From the NCBI GenBank assembly GCA_008123405.1, contig VSSA01000003.1, positions 1 through 64,000 of the forward strand: 64,000 nt of DNA. Direction: 5' to 3'. Position 1 is the first letter of the stretch; each line of letters starts with the position of its first letter. Under the pieces are notes generated by a model. That model was not told where the DNA came from and did not search any database. It saw only the letters and a program-made list of their open reading frames with translations. This document shows, piece after piece, positions 1-8,024 of this stretch. The DNA comes from Nocardioides sp. BGMRC 2183. Its GTDB lineage: Bacteria; Actinomycetota; Actinomycetes; Propionibacteriales; Nocardioidaceae. The position numbers and the translations under genes are program-made.

Positions 1-76
1 ACCGCGCTATTGTCCGATCAACCAGGTCCACACCAAGTTGCGCCAACCGCTTGAATTCACCCACGCAGAACGGGCC

Positions 77-122
77 GACCCGGCGCGAACGCACACGCAG
101 GATGTGCATTCGAGCCGGGTCA
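77..122 (-). terminator. Imperfect hairpin downstream of the lamin-tail protein gene
   Basis: The stretch at 77-96 (GACCCGGCGCGAACGCACAC) is the near-perfect reverse complement of 103-122, separated by about six bases. It lies just past the stop of the minus-strand gene ending at 184, so a terminator role is the simplest reading. The same arm sequence recurs at 47418-47511, which marks it as a dispersed repeat rather than an ordinary terminator. Bases 1-76 hold nothing I can recognise. Confidence 0.5.
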
Positions 123-186
123 GCTCCATTCCGACCTGCATTCGAGCCGGGTCACCGTCAATTCGACCTGCATTCAAGCCGGGTCA
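105..186. repeat. 32-bp tandem repeat, about 2.6 copies
   Basis: TGCATTCGAGCCGGGTCA occurs at 105-122 and 137-154, and with one change (TGCATTCAAGCCGGGTCA) at 169-186, so the period is exactly 32 bp. The intervening 14 bases are also partly alike. The first copy is the right arm of the hairpin at 77-122. The stop codon of the minus-strand lamin-tail gene (184-186) lies inside the third copy. Confidence 0.8.
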
Positions 187-2679
187 GCGGCGGATGCGGA
201 CAGGGGCCGAGGGCACGGTGCGAGGCTGGTAGCCGGGGGCACGGAAGGTGACCCGCACGACGACACGCTTGCCGGCCATCCACTTCCGCGCCTTCACCGT
301 GCGGGCGTTGCCGCGCACGACCTTGCCGGCGACCCGCCATTCGACGCGTGCAGCCTTCGGTCGAGGCGCGACCGCACCGATCCGCACCCGCATCGTGCGG
401 CCGACCCGGTGCGCACCGACGATCCGCGGCTTGCGCTTGACCACGAAGCGCTGCGGCTTCTCCGGACCCACCTCGGTGCAGGGCAGGGTGCCGCTGCGCA
501 GGGCGTGACCGTCGGTGTCGCCGTCATCGCTCCAGACCACCTCCTTGCGCCCAGCAACACAGGCGGCCCGAGGCGCAATGGCCAGGCCCTCGTTGTTCAG
601 GTTCGGCATCCCCAGCGGGCGGTCGTAGGCCGCATCGACCGCGAAGGCACCCCCGTCGTCGACGGAGAGGACGACCGAGACACCGTCGCAGCTGTCGTCG
701 CAGAGCGCCCAGAGCTGCTGCCGCTCCGGATCCCAGGAGACATCCATCGCACCCGCCGGGCCGGCGTTGGTGAGCAGCTGCGGGTCGACAGTGGCGACCA
801 AGTGCGCCGTCTCCTCGACCGCATCGGTCTGCTCCAATGCCAGGACGTAGAGCTGGCCGGTGCCCTCGACCGCGACCACGTAGAGCCCGCCGCCGTGGTC
901 GGGGTAGGTCGCCGGGTCGTACGCGGCGCCGGTGGAGGCGTCGACGAAGTCATTGCGGACCAGGTAGCCGTCCGGCACCCAGGTGACGCCCTCGAGACCG
1001 AGGTTCGCGCCGACCGCGGGCAGCACCGAGGTCAGATCCCACTCGTCGGTCGCGCTCATCGAGCTCTGGTCGTCCGAGGACTCAGGCTGATAGCGCAGGA
1101 CGGTGTTGCGACTGATTCCGGAAGCATCGTTGTTGCGCTCCGAGGCCAGGTAGACCGCGCCGTCGGGGCCGATCGTGATGCCCTCGGTGTCCGGGGCGCC
1201 GGCGCCGTCGGCGTACTTGGGGTCGCGGCCCTCGGCCCAACCGGCGGCCGGGACCCAGGTGTCGCCGTCCTTGGTGAGCTTGCGCAGCGTGCCCGCCTTG
1301 TTCTGAGCGACCCAGAGGACCGTCGGGTCCGCCGGGTCGAAGGTGACACCGCTGGCGTCCTGCCCGAACGTCTCGGCCAGGTCGCTGGTCGCGATCTCCT
1401 CGGACCCGGGCCACGGCGCGGTGTCCAGTCCGGGGCAGTCATTGGCCGCGGCGGGCGACGCGGCGACCGTGGTGGTGAGGGTGCCGACGCCGTCCGCACA
1501 GCGGCCGTAGGTGGTGCCCGCATGTGTGGTCCACGTGTAGGAGTCGACCACCGCGTCGGCGGGGTCGAGCAGTCGGGCGCTGTCGCTGCCGCCGAGACCC
1601 GCGGCGAGGTCATCGAGGACGAGATGCCCTGCGGCGGGAACCACCGTCCCGGCCGGGAGGACCGTGGGCTCGGCATCGCCACTGTCCCGGATCTCCCATC
1701 CGGTCACATCGACATCGGTGTCGGAGAGGTTGACCAGCTCGACCCAGTCCGGTCCGGACGCGGGGTCGCTGGACTCGATCTCGTTGATGCGGATCGGACT
1801 GCACACGTTCGCGCTGCCGCGGGTGGCGACGGTCGTCTCCTGCCACTCTCCGATGCCGTCGGGGCACCGGCCGTACGTCGTACCGGCGTGGCCGTCGGAC
1901 CAGGAGTGGCTGTCGACCTCGGTGGTGCCGTCGGCCTGGTAGAGGGTGACGGTGTCGGCGGAGCCCAGGCCGAAGCCCGGGGCGGGGAACTCGGTGTAGA
2001 GCGCGACGAAGGCGCCCGGCGCGAGCACCGTCCCGTCCGGTACGACGGCGAAGTCGTGCTCGGGGTCGGCGTCGATCAGTTTCCAGCCGGAGATGTCGGC
2101 CGGGGCGTCGCCGGTGTTGACCAGCTCGGCCCAATCCCCGACCACGTCACCATTGGACTCGATCTCATTGATCCGCACGTCCGCGGCACTGCCGGGCAGC
2201 GGGCAGTCGTTCGGCGCCCCGAGGGTCTCGCTGAGCGCCTGGACGAAGTTGCCGGTGCCGTCGGCGCAGCGCGACCAGGACGGGGCGGAGTGACTCGGGA
2301 AGGTGTGTCCGTCCACGAGCGTGGTGCCGTCGGGCAGGAAGATCCGGGCGGCGTCGCCGTTGCCGAGGCCGAAGCCCGTGCCGTCCTCGGGATCGGTCGC
2401 GACGCTCAGGTAGGCGCCGGGCGCCAACGACGTCCCGGACGGTAGCGCCAGCGTGCGGTCGTCCTTGTCGTCCTTGAGCACCCATCCGGAGAGGTCGACG
2501 GTCGTCGAGCCGAGGTTGGTCAGCTCGATGCTGTCGCCGACAGTGGCGGAGTCGGTGATGATCTCGTTGATCCGGATGTCGGTGTCGGCGGCGGAGGCCG
2601 GCGCGAGCACGAGCGCGAGCGGCGCGAGCGCGACGGTTCCGGCCAGGGCTACAGCGAGGCCGCGGCGATGGGTCTGCAC
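184..2679 (-). CDS. Secreted protein with three lamin-tail domains and a propeller-like C-terminal region
   Basis: An exported protein of 831 aa. I start it at a GTG (VQTHRRGLAVAL) because GAGGA sits 8 nt upstream and a signal peptide follows at once (hydrophobic residues 9-27, cleavage near APASA-AD); the open frame extends 74 codons further upstream without signal-like content. Three lamin-tail-domain repeats lie near residues 32-145, 168-275 and 293-400, each opening with a (D)IRINEI-like strand and carrying a GW(V/K/E)-type core. Residues about 425-745 look like a beta-propeller (DTEGITIGPDGAVYLASE, GLEGVTWVPDGYLV), of the kind seen in secreted esterase-like or phytase-like proteins. The last 80 residues are basic and Ig-like. 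Lamin-tail domains occur in extracellular nucleases and surface proteins, but no nuclease motif is visible, so the function is unknown. It is transcribed away from the L,D-transpeptidase gene. Confidence 0.85.
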   Translation of the reverse strand: MQTHRRGLAVALAGTVALAPLALVLAPASAADTDIRINEIITDSATVGDSIELTNLGSTTVDLSGWVLKDDKDDRTLALPSGTSLAPGAYLSVATDPEDGTGFGLGNGDAARIFLPDGTTLVDGHTFPSHSAPSWSRCADGTGNFVQALSETLGAPNDCPLPGSAADVRINEIESNGDVVGDWAELVNTGDAPADISGWKLIDADPEHDFAVVPDGTVLAPGAFVALYTEFPAPGFGLGSADTVTLYQADGTTEVDSHSWSDGHAGTTYGRCPDGIGEWQETTVATRGSANVCSPIRINEIESSDPASGPDWVELVNLSDTDVDVTGWEIRDSGDAEPTVLPAGTVVPAAGHLVLDDLAAGLGGSDSARLLDPADAVVDSYTWTTHAGTTYGRCADGVGTLTTTVAASPAAANDCPGLDTAPWPGSEEIATSDLAETFGQDASGVTFDPADPTVLWVAQNKAGTLRKLTKDGDTWVPAAGWAEGRDPKYADGAGAPDTEGITIGPDGAVYLASERNNDASGISRNTVLRYQPESSDDQSSMSATDEWDLTSVLPAVGANLGLEGVTWVPDGYLVRNDFVDASTGAAYDPATYPDHGGGLYVVAVEGTGQLYVLALEQTDAVEETAHLVATVDPQLLTNAGPAGAMDVSWDPERQQLWALCDDSCDGVSVVLSVDDGGAFAVDAAYDRPLGMPNLNNEGLAIAPRAACVAGRKEVVWSDDGDTDGHALRSGTLPCTEVGPEKPQRFVVKRKPRIVGAHRVGRTMRVRIGAVAPRPKAARVEWRVAGKVVRGNARTVKARKWMAGKRVVVRVTFRAPGYQPRTVPSAPVRIRR

Positions 2680-2924
2680 GGAGGGTTCCTCTTCGGATAC
2701 GGCCGCGCCCGAGTCGGCGACGTGGTGGGTGAGGGAGTACGACGGAGAGGTCCGTCGCGAGCCCGTGCAGCCTCGCGGCGTCGTACGAACCCCGGGTGAA
2801 CCACGCGGCAACACGGCGCGACCGGCGCGGGACCAGTCGCCGGCCGGCAGCGTCGTCGGGGCGCCGTTGCTGTTTCGTGATGAACCGCCCGCAACCGGCA
2901 CCCCTGCTCGGGCGTCTTGATGGC

Positions 2925-3941
2925 ATGAGCTCCCGCACTCACCGGACCGGCCGACGCGTGTTGCTGGTCGTCGTCCTCACTGCCACCCTGAGCCTCCTCG
3001 CGTACGGCGCCGGGTGGGCCTACCGCACCTACGACGCCGACCCGGCCGCTGCGAGCGACGCCCGCGGCGGCAGTGGGACTACCGACCGCGTCGATGCCGA
3101 TCGGTCGAGGGGCGAAGGGGCCAAGCCCTCTGCTTCGGCCCCCGAACGGGAGGGCACGCCGGGCGGCCGGGCCCGACCCGACGCCCCCGGCGACGGCGTC
3201 AGCCCGAGCGATGGCTCAAGCAGCGAAGACGGCAGCGAGGATGGCGACACGCAGCCGAGCGACCGCACCAGCAACGCGACCGACGAGCCCACGATGGTCG
3301 CCGGGCCCGCGCTGTTCGCGCCGGGCGACGAGAGCGACGGGGTCCGGGAGATCCAGGCGCGGCTGCGCCAGATCGACTGGTTCAACGCCGACGTCACCGG
3401 CTACTACGGCGACGTGACCACCGCCGCGGTCAGCGGCTTCCAGGCGAAGCGGGGGTTCCCGGTCACCGGTGAAGTCGACCGGCGCACGCTGGTCCGGCTG
3501 GAGGAGATGTCCACCGAGCCGACCGACGCCGAGCTCGCCAACCAGCTGGGCGGCAACACCCCCGGCGCACTCGATCCGCGGTGCAGCACCGGCCGAGTGC
3601 TGTGCATCGACAAGTCCAGCAACACCCTGCGCTGGGTCGTCGACGGCACTGTGCTGACCACGGTCGATGTTCGGTTCGGCTCCTCCGCGACGCCCACCAG
3701 AGAAGGAGAGTTCTCGGTCGAGTGGAAGAGCCGGGACCACGTGTCGAGCCTCTATCACACCCCGATGCCGTACGCGATGTTCTTCTCGGGCGGGCAGGCG
3801 GTGCACTACTCGTCGGACTTCGCGGCCAACGGCTACAACGGCGCCTCGCACGGCTGCGTGAACGTCCGGGACGAGGGTGCGATCGCCACGCTCTTCGACC
3901 AGGTGCAGGTCGGCGATCGTGTGATCGTCTACTGGTCGTGA
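2925..3941 (+). CDS. L,D-transpeptidase with peptidoglycan-binding domain
   Basis: A membrane-anchored cell-wall enzyme of 338 aa that should make 3-3 cross-links in peptidoglycan or attach proteins to it. An N-terminal hydrophobic segment (about 11-33) is followed by a long Ser/Asp/Gly-rich linker to about residue 125. A PG_binding_1 domain (DGVREIQARLRQIDWF ... VTGEVDRRTL) comes next, then a YkuD domain from about 220 to the end. The catalytic motif SHGCVNVR with the nucleophile Cys is intact. I chose the ATG before SSRTHRTGRR because it leaves a normal short N-tail ahead of the membrane segment; ATGs at 2880 or further upstream are possible but extend into the divergent promoter region. 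No clear Shine-Dalgarno is seen. Confidence 0.92.
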   Translation: MSSRTHRTGRRVLLVVVLTATLSLLAYGAGWAYRTYDADPAAASDARGGSGTTDRVDADRSRGEGAKPSASAPEREGTPGGRARPDAPGDGVSPSDGSSSEDGSEDGDTQPSDRTSNATDEPTMVAGPALFAPGDESDGVREIQARLRQIDWFNADVTGYYGDVTTAAVSGFQAKRGFPVTGEVDRRTLVRLEEMSTEPTDAELANQLGGNTPGALDPRCSTGRVLCIDKSSNTLRWVVDGTVLTTVDVRFGSSATPTREGEFSVEWKSRDHVSSLYHTPMPYAMFFSGGQAVHYSSDFAANGYNGASHGCVNVRDEGAIATLFDQVQVGDRVIVYWS

Positions 3942-3970
3942 TCGGTCGCCGGGTGGCGGGCGCGGGGCTG

Positions 3971-4000
3971 TCGGTTTCCCCGGTGAACCGGGGAAACCGA
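3971..4000. terminator. Bidirectional terminator, perfect 14-bp stem
   Basis: TCGGTTTCCCCGGT and its exact reverse complement flank a 2-base loop, between convergent genes ending at 3941 (+) and 4042 (-). The stem belongs to the GTTTCNCCGG...CCGGNGAAAC palindrome family seen repeatedly in this window. Confidence 0.75.
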
Positions 4001-4041
4001 CCACACCCGGACCACCCTCAACCGGCCCGAACGGCGGTTGC

Positions 4042-4659
4042 TCAGGTGGTCTCGACGATCTCGGTGAGGATCTCGGCGGCCTGCTCGGGGGCGATCCCGA
4101 TCGAGTAGATGTCGTAGACCAAGCCACCCTCAGCCGTGCGGCACTCCACCTGGTAGTCCAGGTCGGTCGGCTCGGCGCCCGGCGTGCTGGACTGCCACGC
4201 CACCGAGCAACGGTGACCGTCGATGGTCTGCAGCTGGTAGGTCTCGCCCTGGTAGGGCCCGCCCGAGAAGACCAGGCCGGTGTCGTCGCCGGGCACCACT
4301 GTCACGCTGAACTGGCCGGCGCCGCCGGTCTGTGCGGCATTGGCCATCGCCTCGGCGTCGACGTACGCGCGGACGCTGGCGTCGCCGTACTCCTCGCCGA
4401 GTGCCTTGGCGGCGTCGGCGTCCTGCTTCTCCGCGTTGGTGAGGAACTGTTCGAGCGCCGCCCGGTCCTCTTCGCTGGTGACGCCTGCCTCCTCGGCGGT
4501 CACCTCGGACAGGGCGGTGAAACCGGCGATCTCGTCGGGCAGCGCAGGCGGGGTGGCGGTGCCGTCACCGGTGACCTCCGGCAGACCCACACCGAATCCG
4601 ACGACGCCGGCGAGCAGGATGGCGCCGGTGGCGATCCCGGCGTAGGTGGAACGTGGCAT
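4042..4659 (-). CDS. Small exported protein of unknown function
   Basis: 205 aa. It starts with a short basic end and one hydrophobic segment (about 6-26, YAGIATGAILLAGVVGFGVG) that could be a signal anchor; there is no lipobox Cys. The middle is rich in Ala and Glu and probably helical (TAEEAGVTSEEDRAALEQFL). The C-terminal half is more beta-like and has two Cys (HRCSVAW, YQVECRT) that could form a disulfide outside the cell. I do not recognise the family. It is convergent with the L,D-transpeptidase across a shared terminator. Confidence 0.75.
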   Translation of the reverse strand: MPRSTYAGIATGAILLAGVVGFGVGLPEVTGDGTATPPALPDEIAGFTALSEVTAEEAGVTSEEDRAALEQFLTNAEKQDADAAKALGEEYGDASVRAYVDAEAMANAAQTGGAGQFSVTVVPGDDTGLVFSGGPYQGETYQLQTIDGHRCSVAWQSSTPGAEPTDLDYQVECRTAEGGLVYDIYSIGIAPEQAAEILTEIVETT

Positions 4660-4724
4660 CCCGCCATGATGCCGGGTCCGGCTGAGCGCTCGCTGAGCGG
4701 GTCGCGTGCCGGACGGGTCGGCGA

Positions 4725-5366
4725 TCAGTCCAGGTCGGCGCCGTCAGCGAGCCGCACGTAATCCGCTCCCGCCGCACCGAGCAGACGCCCGAAGTGGGTG
4801 TCGGCGACGCCGAGACCGGCGGAGGAGTAGATCCGGTCGTGGATCGCGACATTGCGCGGCGCACCGATCGACCGGGCGAAGTCGATGCCCTCGCTGACCT
4901 TCATCCACGGCGCCGACACCGGCGCCAGCAGTACGTCGACCTGCTCGCCGGGGCCGGTCAGCGCGTCACCGGGGTGGAAGACCCGGGTGCCGCCGACGTC
5001 GAGCAGGTAGCCGCTGTTATGGAAGCGTGGCAGCTCCGGGTGGATCACCGCGTGCAGCTCGCCGACCACGCGGACCTCGATCGTGCCGACCCGGAGCCGC
5101 TGGTCGGGCCGCACCACCTGCACCCGTTCGGCCACGTCCGGGGCGTCCTCCCGGATCCGGGCAGCCACAGCGCCGATCGTGTAGATCGGAGCATCCGTGG
5201 CCCGCAACTGCGCCGCGTCGTAGTGGTCGGCGTGCTCGTGAGTGATGAGCACCGCGTCGACACCCTCGACCGCACCGGGGTCGGTGAAGGCTCCGGGGTC
5301 GAGCCCGATCGTGGTCGTCCCGTCACCGATCCGGACACAGGCATGGCCCAGCTTCGTCAGCCGCAT
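4725..5366 (-). CDS. Metallo-beta-lactamase-fold hydrolase
   Basis: A soluble hydrolase of 213 aa with the metal-binding motif THEHADH near residue 50, HPGD near residue 140 and a late His (AIHDRIYSSAG). This layout matches the UlaG/YtnP-like branch of the metallo-beta-lactamase superfamily, which binds two metal ions. The start is the ATG of MRLTKLGHACVRI, the usual N-terminus of the family; nine upstream codons in frame are probably not translated. It lies 55 bp downstream of menD on the same strand and may be co-transcribed, but nothing ties it to menaquinone synthesis. The substrate cannot be told. Confidence 0.85.
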   Translation of the reverse strand: MRLTKLGHACVRIGDGTTTIGLDPGAFTDPGAVEGVDAVLITHEHADHYDAAQLRATDAPIYTIGAVAARIREDAPDVAERVQVVRPDQRLRVGTIEVRVVGELHAVIHPELPRFHNSGYLLDVGGTRVFHPGDALTGPGEQVDVLLAPVSAPWMKVSEGIDFARSIGAPRNVAIHDRIYSSAGLGVADTHFGRLLGAAGADYVRLADGADLD

Positions 5367-5421
5367 AGGTCCACGGTAGCCAGCCGACGCCACCGAGGTC
5401 AGCGGGGCACAGATCAGCGGG

Positions 5422-7059
5422 TCATTCCGTGGCGAGCGACCGCAGCCGCGCGTCGAGCGCGCGTCGGTCCTGGCGCCCCACGACCGCCTCGATCACCTCG
5501 ATGCCGCCGTTCGGCGTGGCCAGCGCCTGCTCGAGCTCGGGACGTGAGGTGACTCTCAGGTGCGGCACCCGCACGGCAGCGCAGGTGGCCGCCAGGTCGA
5601 CCCCGTGCGGGGTGCCGAAGAGCCGGTCGAATGCCTCGGCGTGCTCGGGGGCGCCCTGCTCCAGCATCGCAAAGATGGCGCCGCCGTTGTCGTTGGGCAC
5701 CACGATGGTCAGGTCCGGACGCGGCTCGTGCGGACCGAGGATCAGCCCGTTCTGGTCGTGCAGGAAGGTGAGGTCGCCCATCAGGGCGAGTGCCCGGCTG
5801 GAGTGCGGCCGCCCGAGCGCCGACCCGATCGCGGAGCTGACGGTGCCGTCGATCCCGGCCAGGCCTCGGTTGGCGATCACGCGGCGTCGCTCGCCGACCG
5901 GCGCCGGCCGCGCCATCAGGTCCAGGTCCCGGATCGGGCTGGAAGCGCCGACCACGAGCAACCCTGAGGCCGGGAGGGCCCGGAAGACCGCCCCGGCGAC
6001 GTCGTACGGCGTGAGCGCGGCCGTGCCGGCGAGTTCGGCGTCGATCCGCCGGCCCAGCGCCCGATCGGCCTCGGTCCAGGCGGCGAACCACTCCGGGTCG
6101 TCGGGTTCGGGCTCGTCCCACCTCGGCGGGTCGATCGCGGTCGAGCCGGGCGGCGCCGGCGGCCACCATCCGCGGCCGGGCACCACCAGCACCTCTACGT
6201 CCTCGCGCGCCAGCAATCGGGTCACCGGACGCGACAGCGTCGGGCGTCCGAAGACCACCACCCGTTCGATCCGCTCCCCGAGCGACGTGCCGAGCAGCAG
6301 CCGACCGGTCCGCAGCGCATGGGTCCCTGTACGCGCCCCACTGGTGGGTTCGGCCAGCAGCGGCCACCCTGCCCGTTCGGCCAGGACCCGTGCCGGCGGC
6401 CCCGCGTCGTCCCCGGCCACCACCACCGTCCGCGGCCCCCGCGGCAGGAGGGTCGAGTTGGCGTTTCGGGCCCGTCGAGCTGGCGTTTCGGGCCCGTCGA
6501 GTTGGCGTTTCGGGCCCATCGAGCTGGACTCCAGATAGGTCTCCGGCGACGGCACCAGCGGTACGTCGAACTGCACGTTGAGGTGCAGCGGCCCGTCGGT
6601 CACGTCCGCGACCGCCGCCAAGCCCACGGGGTCGGCGACGTCGTGGGTGGGCACCGGCGTACCGAAGATCCCGACCTGGTCGGTCGTCTGGTTCGCGCCG
6701 GTACCGCGCAGTCGCGCCGGGCGGTCAGCCGAGACCACGACCAGGCCCAGCCCGGCGTGCAGCGCCTCCAGCACCGCGGGATGCAGGTTGGCGACGGCAG
6801 TGCCCGACGTGGTCACCGCCGCGGCCCGGGCGCCGACCCGGGTGAGCCCGAGCGCGAGGAAACCGGCGCTGCGCTCGTCGATCCGGGTGTGCAACCGCAG
6901 GCGTCCGGCACGGTCTGCAGCGAACAGCGCGAATGCCAGCGGCGCGTTGCGCGAACCCGGCGCCAGGACCACCTCGCTCACCCCGTCGGCCACCAGCCGC
7001 TCCACGACCGCGGCGGCAAGCTCGGCAGTTGACGACGAAGAGGTGTCGAGGGTGCTCAC
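5422..7059 (-). CDS. menD: MenD, SEPHCHC synthase (menaquinone)
   Basis: Thiamine-diphosphate enzyme joining 2-oxoglutarate and isochorismate, the first committed step of menaquinone synthesis. 545 aa, a normal length. Visible motifs: APGSRNAPLAFALF, ERSAGFLALGL and TSGTAVANLHPAVLEA in the N-terminal domain; ANRGLAGIDGTVSSAIG and the ThDP/Mg motif GDLTFLHDQN in the C-terminal domain. The start is a GTG (VSTLDTSS) that overlaps the menC stop as GTGA, the same coupling seen between menE and menC. Residues about 177-202, between the N-terminal and central domains, are encoded by a 22-bp tandem repeat (see separate entry), an oddity not expected in MenD. Confidence 0.96.
   Translation of the reverse strand: MSTLDTSSSSTAELAAAVVERLVADGVSEVVLAPGSRNAPLAFALFAADRAGRLRLHTRIDERSAGFLALGLTRVGARAAAVTTSGTAVANLHPAVLEALHAGLGLVVVSADRPARLRGTGANQTTDQVGIFGTPVPTHDVADPVGLAAVADVTDGPLHLNVQFDVPLVPSPETYLESSSMGPKRQLDGPETPARRARNANSTLLPRGPRTVVVAGDDAGPPARVLAERAGWPLLAEPTSGARTGTHALRTGRLLLGTSLGERIERVVVFGRPTLSRPVTRLLAREDVEVLVVPGRGWWPPAPPGSTAIDPPRWDEPEPDDPEWFAAWTEADRALGRRIDAELAGTAALTPYDVAGAVFRALPASGLLVVGASSPIRDLDLMARPAPVGERRRVIANRGLAGIDGTVSSAIGSALGRPHSSRALALMGDLTFLHDQNGLILGPHEPRPDLTIVVPNDNGGAIFAMLEQGAPEHAEAFDRLFGTPHGVDLAATCAAVRVPHLRVTSRPELEQALATPNGGIEVIEAVVGRQDRRALDARLRSLATE
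6452..6528. repeat. 22-bp tandem repeat inside menD, 3.5 copies
   Basis: Units begin at 6452, 6474 and 6496, with a partial fourth at 6518; the unit is GTCGAGTTGGCGTTTCGGGC plus CC with one T/C change in the middle copy. As 22 is not a multiple of 3, successive copies are read in different frames (GPKRQLD, GPETPAR, RARNANS), and only the total of three units (66 bp) keeps menD open. Confidence 0.9.
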
Positions 7060-8024
7060 GGGGAACGATCCTCGCGCAGCGCCCGGACCGCTGCCAGCCT
7101 GGCCTCCCAGTGCGCCACCCGCTCCGGGGCGGCGGCGACGGCGTCCACCAGCACCGGCTCCGGTTGCGGGCGGGTGACCGGCAGGCTCCCGTCGACAGGC
7201 AACAGCGGATCGGCGACCACATCGGCGGTGAGCAGCCGGACGGTCGCGAGCCCGCAGGCGTGCGGCAGCTCGGGCAGCGCAGCGGCGAGTGCGACGCCGG
7301 CAGCGATCCCGACGGAGGTCTCCAGCGCCGAGGAGACCACCACCGGCAGACCGATCCGCTCGGCGATCTCCAGGCACGCACGCACCCCGCCGAGCGGCTG
7401 CACCTTCAGCACCGCGATGTCGGCCGCCTCCAGGTCGCACACCCGATAGGGGTCCTCGGCGCGCCGGATCGACTCGTCGGCGGCGATCGGCACGTCGACC
7501 CGGCGTCGTACGGCGGCCAGGGACTCGACGCTCGCCGTCGGCTGCTCGACGTACTCCAGACCGCCGGCGGCGCTGTCGAGGGCGGCGATCGCGGCGACCG
7601 CTGCGTCCACGTCCCAGGCTCCGTTGGCGTCGACCCGGATCCGTCCGTCGCCACCGAGCGCGTCACGGACCGCCGCGACCCGCTCCAGATCGTCACCGAG
7701 GGTTTGGCCGGGCTCGGCGACCTTCACCTTCGCGGTGCGGCAACTGCTGCCCGCGACGATCTGCTGGGCCCGGTCCCCATCGACGGCAGGGACCGTCACG
7801 TTCACCGGGACCCGCTCGCGCAACGGGGCTGGCCAGTCGCCGGCCGCCGCCTCCTCGGCACAGCGCAGCCATGGCTCGGCCACGTCGGCCGGGTACTCGA
7901 GGAACGGGCTCCACTCCCCCCAGCCGCTCGCGCCCTCGACCAACGCGGCCTCCCGCTCGGTGATCCCGCGAAACCGCGTGCGCATCGGGATCGCCACCAC
8001 CCGCATCACGCCCGTGGCGTTCAC
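7056..8024 (-). CDS. menC: MenC, o-succinylbenzoate synthase
   Basis: Enolase-superfamily dehydratase forming o-succinylbenzoate from SHCHC in menaquinone synthesis. 322 aa. The superfamily residues are present: KVK (catalytic Lys, TAKVKVAEPG), metal ligands in RVDANGAWD, EYVEQP and ADESIR, and the second-side Lys in AVLKVQPLGG. I start it at the GTG of VNATGVMRVV, overlapping the menE stop as GTGA; an ATG six codons later is equally plausible biochemically. Translationally coupled to menE upstream and menD downstream. Confidence 0.94.
   Translation of the reverse strand: MNATGVMRVVAIPMRTRFRGITEREAALVEGASGWGEWSPFLEYPADVAEPWLRCAEEAAAGDWPAPLRERVPVNVTVPAVDGDRAQQIVAGSSCRTAKVKVAEPGQTLGDDLERVAAVRDALGGDGRIRVDANGAWDVDAAVAAIAALDSAAGGLEYVEQPTASVESLAAVRRRVDVPIAADESIRRAEDPYRVCDLEAADIAVLKVQPLGGVRACLEIAERIGLPVVVSSALETSVGIAAGVALAAALPELPHACGLATVRLLTADVVADPLLPVDGSLPVTRPQPEPVLVDAVAAAPERVAHWEARLAAVRALREDRSP

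Noticed and set aside
105-186. Regularly spaced repeats resembling a tiny CRISPR array
   Set aside because: Only three copies, the 14-base spacers resemble each other, and no cas gene is near; it is a plain tandem repeat derived from a hairpin arm.
409-2445. Long open frame on the plus strand opposite the lamin-tail gene
   Set aside because: High-GC antisense shadow: no ribosome site, Gly/Arg/Val-rich composition, and it covers a well-supported exported protein on the other strand.
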